Assembly (NCBI GenBank): GCA_900541935.1
Contig: UQLZ01000041.1
Location: 1 to 21,454 of the forward strand
Length of the DNA stretch: 21,454 nucleotides
Direction of reading: 5' to 3'
From: an uncultured Prevotellaceae bacterium
Lineage (GTDB): Bacteria; Bacteroidota; Bacteroidia; Bacteroidales; Muribaculaceae
Of the stretch, positions 1 to 6,433 are shown piece after piece; within the stretch, counting starts at the first letter, position 1; the number at the start of each line of letters is the position of its first letter. The translations under genes and the position numbers were made by a program. Below the pieces are notes generated by a model. It saw only the letters and a list, made by a program, of their open reading frames with translations, had not been told where the DNA came from and made no database searches.

Positions 1-161
1 ACAAAGATAGTGAAAGGTGAGTGCAGAAAAAAGCAAAAACGCAGTTTTTAGATTTTTTATGCCGAACCGCATCCTATCTTGGGCGCAGCCAAAGAAGTGA
101 AAGGAGAGAGCAGAACAAAGCAAAAACGCAGTTTTTGGATTTTTTATGCCGAACTGCATCC
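1..161 (-). repeat. Tandem pair of Bacteroidales-type intergenic hairpin repeats
   Basis: Two copies with an 87-bp offset (1-74 matches 88-161). Shared landmarks are TGAAAGG (11 and 98), GCAGAA, the hairpin CAAAAAC-GCA-GTTTTT (34 and 121), then a T run, ATGCCGAAC and GCATCC. Bases 2-9 are CAAAGATA, the complement of a perfect -7 box TATCTTTG pointing left out of the window, so the block probably sits at the promoter of a gene beyond base 1. The same family recurs at 10237-10288 and 21245-21454. Strand is given as the direction in which the repeat runs into its -7 box. I recall similar intergenic repeats from Bacteroidales genomes but know no formal family name. Confidence 0.8.
2..9 (-). promoter_or_regulatory. 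-7 promoter box, outward (leftward)
   Basis: The reverse complement is TATCTTTG, a perfect match to the Bacteroidota primary sigma -7 consensus TAnnTTTG. It would drive a gene lying to the left of the window. A TTTG lies 24 nt upstream within the repeat, longer than the usual spacing of about 19-21. Confidence 0.5.
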
Positions 162-223
162 GATTAATTAAGAAAAGGATTGTTAGAAATAGAGTGATTA
201 ATATTAATAAATACTAATGAATA

Positions 224-255
224 TTTGGAAATGTGTAAATTAGTTTGTAATTTGC
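224..255 (+). promoter_or_regulatory. Possible promoter of the orphan RHS toxin operon
   Basis: TTTG at 224-227, a 20-nt spacer, then TAATTTGC at 248-255. This approximates the Bacteroidota TTTG-N19-TAnnTTTG pattern, but the -7 box is one base short of consensus. It lies about 40 bp before the ATG at 295. A promoter here would mean the truncated toxin tip is transcribed on its own, without a full RHS gene. Confidence 0.35.
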
Positions 256-294
256 GAAAATAAATTTATCGTATTTCCTTAAATTTCAAATCCG

Positions 295-1047
295 ATGCAG
301 TGTGTGCGACAACATAGAAATTTTGGTTTCGGGAAAGCAACGGACCGTCTTCATATCGGTAACCGGTGGATGTCGCTGGGCATGAACACCTACGACAATA
401 CGGCCCGTTTCCACTATCCTCTGATTCCGTCGTTCGACACTCCTGACCCCTGTCTTGACAAGTATCCCGACCTGTCGCCATACTCCCACTGTGCCGGCAA
501 CCCGCTGAGATACGTTGACAGAAATGGTGAGTGGCTTGTCGGGATAGACGGTAATCCTGTTACTTTTAATGAAAATGGATGGGCAGAAAACATAGACGAA
601 AATATAAGGTGTATTATAAATATTATGAAATTAACATCTGTCGGAAATGAAGTTCTGCAAGATATTTTGAAGGCGGAATATCCAATATCGATAAATTTGG
701 TTGATATGAAAGACTTCGATCCGACAAAGGATTCTCCAGCAGGATTGTCAGACCCAGTCGTGATTGAAGAAAATGGAAAGCAACAAGTAAAAAGTGTGAA
801 AATTTCCATATATAAAAATGTTATTGAGAAATTAGGCTCATCTCAGCCGATGTATAAAGACAGTGGCTTATCTGTTAATGATATTATAGGAACGACAGCA
901 GTTCATGAAGGTGTTCATGCAACAAGAAAAGAAGCTATGTATAAAATTACAGGGAAAGAGAAAGAATCAGATGCTATCGCCTTAGGCGTTGAGCAGGAAG
1001 CTGTAAATGAACTTAAATATAAAAAACAAAAACAGAAAGATAAGTAA
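295..1047 (+). CDS. Orphan RHS C-terminal tip with HExxH metallopeptidase-like toxin domain
   Basis: A 250-residue ORF. Residues about 14-80 match the end of a Bacteroidales RHS repeat core: a LGMNTYD motif, DKYPDLSPYSHCAGNP, then YVDRNGEW, the usual border of the toxin tip. The N-terminal bulk of an RHS protein (normally over 1000 residues) is absent and an in-frame TAA lies at 280-282, so this is a displaced tip. Residues 81-250 form the variable domain. It contains HEGVH at 204-208, a zincin HExxH motif with E205 as catalytic candidate; E223, E225, E233 and E235 are candidate third ligands. I infer a metallopeptidase toxin; no substrate can be named. The core part is GC-rich and the tip AT-rich, the usual sign of tip exchange. 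There is no secretion signal of its own. The stop is 2 bp before the next ATG, so the following exported protein is the likely cognate immunity protein. Whether the orphan is expressed, or is a silent cassette, is open. Confidence 0.75.
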   Translation: MQCVRQHRNFGFGKATDRLHIGNRWMSLGMNTYDNTARFHYPLIPSFDTPDPCLDKYPDLSPYSHCAGNPLRYVDRNGEWLVGIDGNPVTFNENGWAENIDENIRCIINIMKLTSVGNEVLQDILKAEYPISINLVDMKDFDPTKDSPAGLSDPVVIEENGKQQVKSVKISIYKNVIEKLGSSQPMYKDSGLSVNDIIGTTAVHEGVHATRKEAMYKITGKEKESDAIALGVEQEAVNELKYKKQKQKDK

Positions 1048-1049
1048 TT

Positions 1050-1538
1050 ATGAGACGGTTTATTGTATTAATTTTATCAATGGTTAGTTTTGCATCATTA
1101 ACCAATGCAAGAAATCTCACAAAGGAGGTTTACGACAGTATATTTAATATGGCAGTTAAGGAAGAAATACGGATTCAAGAGATATATCCACCTTATGAAG
1201 AGTCTGTTATAAAAGCAGATTCGTTACAATATTACACTACTCCCTTGGAGAAGCATTTTGTTATATATGACTATATGGAGGATGAATCAACTTTCTACTT
1301 GGAGCAATTTAATTATAATATTGGAATATATCGAATCTTTGAAACCGCAGGAAAACGTTTTTTGCCATACTATGTTATGTTCCAAGATAACAAATATTGG
1401 ATATATAAAAGAATTGACAAGAAAATGAAGAAGCAATTTAAAAAGATATTGAAAGCTGCAAAAGTTGGTGAAGAAAAAGAAAAGATAATTTTAGAGACGC
1501 TGCAAAAGCACATAGAGTGGCAAGCATTTCCACGTTAG
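1050..1538 (+). CDS. Exported immunity-like protein, family A copy 1
   Basis: 162 residues, no family recognised. Residues 1-20 are a signal peptide (basic MRR, hydrophobic core, cleavage probably after TNA). The mature protein has YDS at 28-30, IYDYMED at 72-78, GIY at 92-94 and a PYYVMFQDNKYWIY block at 106-119, then a Lys-rich helical C-terminus. These landmarks recur in the genes at 1570 and 3467. It begins 2 bp after the toxin stop, which points to translational coupling and makes it the best candidate for cognate immunity. A periplasmic immunity protein fits a toxin that acts in, or passes through, the periplasm. The immunity role is inferred from position and paralogy. The call as a real exported gene is secure. 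Confidence 0.8.
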   Translation: MRRFIVLILSMVSFASLTNARNLTKEVYDSIFNMAVKEEIRIQEIYPPYEESVIKADSLQYYTTPLEKHFVIYDYMEDESTFYLEQFNYNIGIYRIFETAGKRFLPYYVMFQDNKYWIYKRIDKKMKKQFKKILKAAKVGEEKEKIILETLQKHIEWQAFPR

Positions 1539-1569
1539 CAGTAAAACAGTTTAAGAAATAGAAAGTATT

Positions 1570-2049
1570 ATGAAAAGGTTTCTTATATTAATATTGATAA
1601 TGTTTGGCTTTTCATCATTATCAAGTGCGAAAAACTTAACGGAAGAGGTATATGATAGTATTTCTCATGTTTTTATACGAGAAATAGATGACTTCTATGG
1701 GGGCTTGGTAGATGCGGAAGAAGAGTTTCATAAAAGGCCTCTTAATTACCGATATTTGATATATGACTTGATTGAAGATACAAAATCCAATTATATCAGT
1801 GAATTCAATGAAGATGTTGGCGTTTATCAGATATTCAACCTGAGCTGTATTACAAATCCGTATTTCATTGTGATAGATAATGATAAATACTATATCTATG
1901 ATTGGGTAGAAAAGAAAATGATAAAACATGTGCGCAGGGTGCTTGATAAAGCTGGCGTTGGAGAAATTAAGAAACAGCGAGTTATAAAGAAACTGGAAAA
2001 AGAAGTAGAAATTCAAAAGCAATATAGGAAAAGGACATCATTCCTATAG
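1570..2049 (+). CDS. Exported immunity-like protein, family A copy 2
   Basis: 159 residues, a clear paralogue of the preceding gene: signal peptide 1-20 ending SSA, then KNLTEEVYDS (21-30), IYDLIED (64-70), GVY (84-86), PYFIVIDNDKYYIY (97-110) and a basic tail with AGVG at 128-131. The middle region (about 36-58) is shorter and diverged from copy 1, as expected when immunity paralogues track different toxin variants. It starts 31 bp after copy 1 and is probably in the same transcript. No enzymatic motif is visible. The likely role is immunity to a related, absent toxin, or protection against toxins from neighbouring strains. Confidence 0.8.
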   Translation: MKRFLILILIMFGFSSLSSAKNLTEEVYDSISHVFIREIDDFYGGLVDAEEEFHKRPLNYRYLIYDLIEDTKSNYISEFNEDVGVYQIFNLSCITNPYFIVIDNDKYYIYDWVEKKMIKHVRRVLDKAGVGEIKKQRVIKKLEKEVEIQKQYRKRTSFL

Positions 2050-2098
2050 CACTCAAAAATTTAGTTTATTTTAATTGTTAAGCAATTAAGATTAAGCA

Positions 2099-2269
2099 AT
2101 GGATGAGGTCAAGGAGAATACATTAAATTTGAAAAGCAAGATGAATAAAACGGTGGATATTATAACTTTAGACCACAGATTGCTTCAAATTGGAGAATTT
2201 ACTTTTTTCTATAAAGGAGTGTTGGAGGCAATTTTTTTAAATGCTAAATTTGAAAATGACAAGCAATGA
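2099..2269 (+). CDS. Small ORF, 56 residues, possible immunity-gene remnant
   Basis: ATG at 2099, TGA at 2267-2269. The predicted product starts MDEVKENTLNLKSK and carries a hydrophobic aromatic stretch, GEFTFFYKGVLEAIF (about residues 32-46). There is no signal peptide and I recognise no family. It occupies most of the 283-bp gap between two immunity-like genes and has base composition like its neighbours. It could be a small gene, or the surviving end of a larger deleted cassette, since such islands commonly carry fragments. An open frame of this length could also occur by chance in AT-rich DNA. Confidence 0.3.
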   Translation: MDEVKENTLNLKSKMNKTVDIITLDHRLLQIGEFTFFYKGVLEAIFLNAKFENDKQ

Positions 2270-2332
2270 GCAATATAAAAAAGAAGTTACAATAGATTAG
2301 TTCATAAAAATCACAAAATTAAAATAGTTGCT

Positions 2333-2848
2333 ATGAAAAAATTGATATTAAGTATAGTATTTGCATTAACGACCCTTCCAATGTTTTCCTATTCGTTGGA
2401 AACATTATACGTTTTTTCGTATTTGCGTAAATTTGTTGAAAAAACAAACCCTATTTATGCGGATATGTTAAACAAATTTGAAAGTCCGTGCTACTGCTCT
2501 ATAGTTAGGATAGTTGATTGCAACGAGCAACCAAACAAGTCACACTGGAGTAATTTTGGTATGCCTGATAAGAATTTCAATATGGAGTTTGGTTTATATG
2601 AAGTTGGATTTGCTTATATGCTGATACACCATAAGTCGTTGAGCATATATATGGGAGGTACAGTAGATAAACTATTGGAACGCGTTATAGAAATTAAAGA
2701 AAAAGAGCCGAACCTAATAACAGAGGCTCAATTTATCAATATTCTTAGAAATATTTTTCGTGATTCTGTTCACCGGCATCTTTCTTGGCTTGATGAAGAA
2801 GCTAAGGTTTTTGAAATAGATGGAATGAGGGTTTATTATGAGAAATAA
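2333..2848 (+). CDS. Exported immunity-like protein, family B copy 1
   Basis: 171 residues, no recognised family. An N-terminal signal peptide (MKKL, hydrophobic core, cleavage near residues 18-21) is followed by a mature domain with YLRKFVEKT (30-38), NFNMEFGLY (81-89), AYMLIHHK (94-101), IEIKEKEP (119-126) and IDGMRVYY (162-169). All of these recur in the next gene. The segment FGLY...AYMLIHHK...IY resembles, in order and spacing, GIY...PYYV...IY of family A, so both families may share a fold. It starts 63 bp after the small ORF, and no clear promoter is seen. The immunity role is inferred from its place in the array. Confidence 0.75.
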   Translation: MKKLILSIVFALTTLPMFSYSLETLYVFSYLRKFVEKTNPIYADMLNKFESPCYCSIVRIVDCNEQPNKSHWSNFGMPDKNFNMEFGLYEVGFAYMLIHHKSLSIYMGGTVDKLLERVIEIKEKEPNLITEAQFINILRNIFRDSVHRHLSWLDEEAKVFEIDGMRVYYEK

Positions 2849-2896
2849 ATAATAAATTCCAATCAATATAAAAAGTATAACAAAAAGTTTTTGAAG

Positions 2897-3412
2897 ATGA
2901 AAAAGATAATAGCAAGTCTTATATTGGTTTTCGCATTGTTACCGATGTTTGCATTAAACAAGGAATCGCTGGAAGTGTATTCTAAATTGGTTAAATTTGT
3001 AGAGATGACGGATACCTTTGCCGCTTCATATTTCGATAAACAAATTCCAGCGAGAAATATTCCTGTATATGATTACAGTATCCATCCCGACAGTAACCGA
3101 TATATGGTATACGGTCGTACGACGCGAGAATTTAACATGGACTTTGGAGTATATTACCTGAAAGTTCAAGGAGCCTATTTGCTGATTCACCACAAGGCAA
3201 TGTTCCTATACCGTTGCGGAGCCAGAAAACTGATGCAGCACATAATAGACATAAAGGAGAAAGAGCCGGCACTCGTACCGGATCAGACTTTTCTTAACAT
3301 AGTCAGCAATATATATGTCTATGGAGTGGATGTTGACATAGTTGAAGACATCAGGAAGCCCGATGTTTACAACATAGACGGAATGACCGTCTATTACAGG
3401 AAAAAAGATTAA
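2897..3412 (+). CDS. Exported immunity-like protein, family B copy 2
   Basis: 171 residues from ATG 2897. A TTG two codons upstream (2891) is in frame, but the ATG gives the same MKK signal-peptide start as the sister gene. Signal peptide residues 1-19 (PMFA end). Shared with copy 1: LVKFVEMT (31-38), EFNMDFGVY (78-86), AYLLIHHK (93-100), a DIKEKEP block (118-124) and a C-terminal DGMTVYY (161-167). The region 44-75 is diverged. The gap after copy 1 is 48 bp, consistent with one operon and with duplication followed by divergence. The function is inferred as periplasmic immunity. No catalytic residues are evident. Confidence 0.75.
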   Translation: MKKIIASLILVFALLPMFALNKESLEVYSKLVKFVEMTDTFAASYFDKQIPARNIPVYDYSIHPDSNRYMVYGRTTREFNMDFGVYYLKVQGAYLLIHHKAMFLYRCGARKLMQHIIDIKEKEPALVPDQTFLNIVSNIYVYGVDVDIVEDIRKPDVYNIDGMTVYYRKKD

Positions 3413-3466
3413 TTAGTTCTTGGAATTAATATTGCAAAATCAGAACAGATTAAAATGTCAGGAGAA

Positions 3467-3964
3467 ATGAAAAAGATAATATTATTATTGATAATTCTAG
3501 CATCATCGTTACCGTCATACTCATCTGACGAATTGAAAAAGGAAGCGTATGACAGTATCTCGAATATGGTAATGCGAATGGACTATACCAAACTCTTTAC
3601 GCCTCCCTATGACGAGGCGATAATGAAAGAGGCACTCAATGTATATTACCGGTTACCCTGGTATGCCCGATTTTGGATATATGATTTGGTAGAATACTCC
3701 GACGGAAGAGGGTCAGATTGCGAGTTTGGCATATATAAGGCATTGTGCCTGGCATATACAGAGAAACCATATTATGTGCTTTTCAGAAATAACCGATACC
3801 GGATATATGACAATTTGGACGAGCATTTGAGGAAAGAAATCAAGCAAATGCTTTCAGATGCTGGAATAGACAGAAAGACAAGAAAACGTGTATTTGAGAA
3901 ATTGGATAAAAGTCTTGAAGAGCAAGTTGAAGATAGAAGCTTACGCAACAGTAGAAGAAAATAA
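3467..3964 (+). CDS. Exported immunity-like protein, family A copy 3
   Basis: 165 residues from ATG 3467. An ATG at 3455 would add MSGE, but 3467 puts MKK at the start of the signal peptide and an AGGAGA stretch just before it. Signal peptide about 1-19. Family A landmarks: YDS at 28-30 (the same place as in both other copies), IYDLVEY 71-77, GIY 88-90, PYYVLFRNNRYRIY 101-114, then a charged helical C-terminus ending in RNSRRK. It is separated from its family A relatives by the two family B genes, so the array was built by more than simple tandem duplication. In-frame reading past the stop gives 19 more highly charged codons, a possible recent truncation. It is the last gene before a strong hairpin terminator. 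Confidence 0.75.
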   Translation: MKKIILLLIILASSLPSYSSDELKKEAYDSISNMVMRMDYTKLFTPPYDEAIMKEALNVYYRLPWYARFWIYDLVEYSDGRGSDCEFGIYKALCLAYTEKPYYVLFRNNRYRIYDNLDEHLRKEIKQMLSDAGIDRKTRKRVFEKLDKSLEEQVEDRSLRNSRRK

Positions 3965-4004
3965 GAAAGACAGGAAGAACGAGACCGAAAAATAGAACAA
4001 ATGA

Positions 4005-4040
4005 AAGAAAGCAAAAGCAATTGATTTTGCTTTCTTGTTT
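4005..4040 (+). terminator. Terminator closing the immunity array
   Basis: A perfect 12-bp stem, AAGAAAGCAAAA (4005-4016) and TTTTGCTTTCTT (4025-4036), with loop GCAATTGA and a T-rich tail. It sits 41 bp after the last family A gene. The stem is AT-rich, so it is less stable than a classical GC-rich terminator. Confidence 0.6.
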
Positions 4041-4100
4041 GATTTCAAGTCTATTGAGTTTAGAATAAAGCAATAATACTCTTTAATTTAATAAATAATT

Positions 4101-4901
4101 GTGAATATTAAGGTTCTATTTATATTATTAGGTTTGCTGTTAGCAAATTCTTTCAATTTAAGTGCCCAGAAAGCAATCATCACTTTTGGCACCCAAGAGA
4201 TTAAGTTGGCAAATCCTTTTAATTTAAACGTTCAAGAAAATAAAGTTGCAAAGGATGTGAAAAAACCTCCATTAGTGGAGATTAAAGAATCATTAGGTTA
4301 TCGAGACCCTTTCGAAAACATTGAGTATAACTTTGATATGTTACCAACAGCAGAAATCGCTTTTAAAGTGGCATTGCCAATGTTGAAGGCTGTTTATAAG
4401 GATGCCGTTGATAACTGTGCTTTTTTTGAAACGTATCTTACAAAAGACTCATTGTGGGTAATACATGGCAGGGAACTGTCTGTTGATGGTGGTTATCCAT
4501 ATATTGAACTTGACAGACACAGCGGTCGCGTTGTAAAGATTGTCAGAACACCCGTTTATTCCATTGTAAAAGAAAAAGAAAGGAAGGCAGATTCTGGAAC
4601 ACCTAAGAATTACATCGTTCCTGAGTGGATGGGTTATCGCTATGATGGAAAAGAAAATGATTTAGATAGAATTGATGTATTGCCTACAATTGAAGTTGCT
4701 TACGAGGTCGCTTTGACCTTACTGGAAGTCTTTTTTCAAAAACTAATTTACAAATTTCCTGGTTATGATGGTTTTCTTGCATCAGACAATGTCTGGGTTT
4801 TTAACGGACAGATGCCAAGACCATTGCGCGAGGGAGGAACCCCTTATATTGAGTTGGACAAACATACAGGGGCTGTAGTTAAAATTTTTCATTCAAAATA
4901 A
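4101..4901 (+). CDS. Exported protein with two tandem NTF2-fold immunity domains
   Basis: 266 residues, GTG start. Signal peptide about 1-22. Two copies of an NTF2-like immunity domain (the Imm-NTF2 type found beside polymorphic toxins) span about 66-150 and 179-266. Each has a helix LPTxExAxxVALxxL (81-95 and 194-208) and a strand pair xWVxxGxx...GGxPYIELDxHxGxVVKI (118-147 and 231-262). The single-domain form is near 90-100 residues, so this is an internal duplication. The stretch LANSFNLSAQ at the end of the signal peptide (14-23) is echoed at 36-45 as LANPFNLNVQ, a second, smaller duplication 66 bp apart in the DNA. It lies after the terminator, so it probably has its own transcription. 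The likely role is neutralising a toxin in the periplasm; which toxin is unknown. Confidence 0.8.
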   Translation: MNIKVLFILLGLLLANSFNLSAQKAIITFGTQEIKLANPFNLNVQENKVAKDVKKPPLVEIKESLGYRDPFENIEYNFDMLPTAEIAFKVALPMLKAVYKDAVDNCAFFETYLTKDSLWVIHGRELSVDGGYPYIELDRHSGRVVKIVRTPVYSIVKEKERKADSGTPKNYIVPEWMGYRYDGKENDLDRIDVLPTIEVAYEVALTLLEVFFQKLIYKFPGYDGFLASDNVWVFNGQMPRPLREGGTPYIELDKHTGAVVKIFHSK

Positions 4902-4918
4902 AAGTGAAAGATTCTATT

Positions 4919-4948
4919 TTTGTAAGAAAATAAAAAGCCGTAACTTTG
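4919..4948 (+). promoter_or_regulatory. Promoter of the queuosine transporter operon
   Basis: TTTG at 4919-4922, an 18-nt spacer, then a perfect -7 box TAACTTTG at 4941-4948. This is the best match to the Bacteroidota TTTG-N19-TAnnTTTG consensus in the window. Transcription would start near 4955, leaving a leader of about 88 nt. Confidence 0.7.
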
Positions 4949-4954
4949 CAGGCG

Positions 4955-5042
4955 AAAATAAGTGTGCTTGAGAACCACTTAGGTTTACCAGGATAGGCAA
5001 TGCTTTAATTGCTGATTCTGTAACCATTAAAAAACAAGATTT
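4955..5042 (+). promoter_or_regulatory. Possible structured 5' leader of yhhQ
   Basis: The leader contains a TAAGTG/CACTTA stem (11-nt loop), a GGTTTAC/GTAACC pairing that would enclose about 30 nt including a GCAAT/ATTGC hairpin, and then an A-rich tail ATTAAAAAACAAGA next to the ATG. An A-rich tail after a pairing recalls preQ1-I riboswitches, which control queuosine genes, but the enclosed loop is far longer than in that class. Regulation by preQ1 is a hypothesis. Confidence 0.3.
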
Positions 5043-5723
5043 ATGAATAAAAAATTTAGTGTAACGTTTCTATTGCTGACGGTATTCTTCAGCGTGTTTC
5101 TAATTCTCGCCAACCTCTTGGAGGTTAAGATTGTAGATTTGGGTTTTATGACAGTGACAGGAGGACTGATAGTCTTTCCAATGTCGTATATCATCAACGA
5201 CTGTATCGTTGAGGTCTATGGTTTCCGAATGGCTCGTTTTACAATATGGTTAGGGTTCTTTATGAATCTTCTTGCCGTTATTCTTATTCAATTGGCTATA
5301 TTGCTACCTGCCGACGCATCGTGGACCGGTCAGGCTGCATTTGAGACAACGTTTGGTAACACAGCCCGCATCCTATTTGCAAGTTTTACGGCAATGGTTT
5401 GTGGCTCAATGGTTAATGCCTACGTTATGAGTAAGATGAAGATTGGTCAGGCTGGTAAGCATTTTTCTATTCGAGCCGTTGCGTCCACTCTTTTCGGAGA
5501 GAGCGTTGATTCTGTTATTTTCTTTCCTGTCGCTTTTTATGGCATATTGCCGAATGAAACTATTTTGTCATTGATACTGGCACAGGCAGCATTAAAAACG
5601 CTCTATGAAATTATAGCGTTGCCGGTAACGGTACGCCTTGTTCGCCTGCTTAAACGCAAGGAAGATTTAGACGTTTTTGATTATAAGGTGTCATATAAGT
5701 GGTGGAAAGTATTTGATTTTTAG
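5043..5723 (+). CDS. yhhQ: Queuosine precursor transporter (YhhQ family)
   Basis: 226 residues, about six membrane segments. It belongs to the DUF165/COG1738 family of inner-membrane importers that bring in preQ0/preQ1 (or queuine-type precursors) for tRNA queuosine. The family hallmark is visible: VFPMSYIINDCIVEVYG in the second membrane region (about residues 44-60), and GESVDSVIFFPVAFYG (about 152-167) towards the C-terminus. The length is typical. A strong promoter lies 95 bp upstream with a leader that may be regulatory. The next gene starts 2 bp after the stop. No other queuosine genes are in the window, so import rather than synthesis cannot be judged from here. Confidence 0.88.
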   Translation: MNKKFSVTFLLLTVFFSVFLILANLLEVKIVDLGFMTVTGGLIVFPMSYIINDCIVEVYGFRMARFTIWLGFFMNLLAVILIQLAILLPADASWTGQAAFETTFGNTARILFASFTAMVCGSMVNAYVMSKMKIGQAGKHFSIRAVASTLFGESVDSVIFFPVAFYGILPNETILSLILAQAALKTLYEIIALPVTVRLVRLLKRKEDLDVFDYKVSYKWWKVFDF

Positions 5724-5725
5724 AT

Positions 5726-6433
5726 ATGAAGAAATTTGATGATATAAAGACAGTTTTCATTGATTTGGATGACACTATTTGGGATTTTACTGCAAATTCC
5801 AAAGTTGCAATGCGTATGGTCTATGACAAGTTCGGATTGCAGGAGCAATGCCCGTATGAAACATTTATTGAGTACTATCTTAGGCATAATAGTGAGTTGT
5901 GGACTTTATATCATCATGGAAAAATATCTAAGGATTTCCTTGTAACTGAACGTTTCCGAGTGGTTTTAGAGGAGTGTGCGATTAAATTTGATGACGCCGC
6001 TTTCCCTGCAATGATAAACAATGAATATCTTGAAACTATTGTTACACTTGAAAAGGTTGTTGACGGTGCTCCCGAATTGCTTTCTCATTTGAAGCAGCGA
6101 GGCCCTGTCTATATCCTAAGCAATGGTTTCAAGAATTTGCAGTATAGAAAACTGAAGTCTGGCAAGTTAGACGGATTTATTGATAATTTGGTGCTTTCAG
6201 ATGATATTAATGTAACGAAGCCTGACCGCCGACTTTTTGATTATGCCCTTGATGTTGTTGGTGGTTCTGCCGAAACAACGGTAATGATTGGCGATAATTA
6301 TGATGCCGACATATTGGGTGCTCATAATGCTGGTTGGAAAACAATTTTTTTTGATAGAACCAACTGCGAAACTCCTGGAAATGTTTTTGACCTTAGAATT
6401 ACAGACTTAAAGGACGTAATCAATTTTATATAG
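5726..6433 (+). CDS. yjjG: HAD-family pyrimidine nucleotidase, YjjG-like
   Basis: 235 residues, haloacid dehalogenase superfamily. Motif I is DLDDT at 13-17 (D13 nucleophile, D15 acid/base), motif II is ILSNG at 130-134, motif III is K165 in TKPDRRLF, and motif IV is GDNYDAD at 189-195. A helical cap lies between motifs I and II. The opening FIDLDDTIWDF and the overall length fit the YjjG group, which removes phosphate from non-canonical dUMP/dTMP-type nucleotides and acts as a house-cleaning enzyme; other HAD phosphatases are possible. It is coupled to yhhQ with a 2-bp gap. Its last 8 bp overlap the tail of the convergent lysO C-terminal gene. Confidence 0.82.
   Translation: MKKFDDIKTVFIDLDDTIWDFTANSKVAMRMVYDKFGLQEQCPYETFIEYYLRHNSELWTLYHHGKISKDFLVTERFRVVLEECAIKFDDAAFPAMINNEYLETIVTLEKVVDGAPELLSHLKQRGPVYILSNGFKNLQYRKLKSGKLDGFIDNLVLSDDINVTKPDRRLFDYALDVVGGSAETTVMIGDNYDADILGAHNAGWKTIFFDRTNCETPGNVFDLRITDLKDVINFI

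Noticed and set aside
1..161. CRISPR-like repeat array
   Set aside because: Only two units with a period of 87 bp, the between-hairpin sequence is itself repeated, and the same unit occurs elsewhere in the window. No spacers and no cas genes.
414..809. 131-codon open frame antisense to the RHS tip
   Set aside because: Shadow of the sense gene, without a domain or signal that would support it.
1..4040. Insertion sequence or integrase carrying the toxin island
   Set aside because: No transposase, integrase, tRNA or target-site duplication is visible. The flanking repeats belong to a family also found at ordinary promoters.
4955..5042. Firm call of a preQ1-I riboswitch
   Set aside because: The A-rich tail fits, but the enclosed loop is about 30 nt with its own hairpin, and an A-rich stretch before the ATG is normal in this phylum. 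Kept only as a candidate leader.
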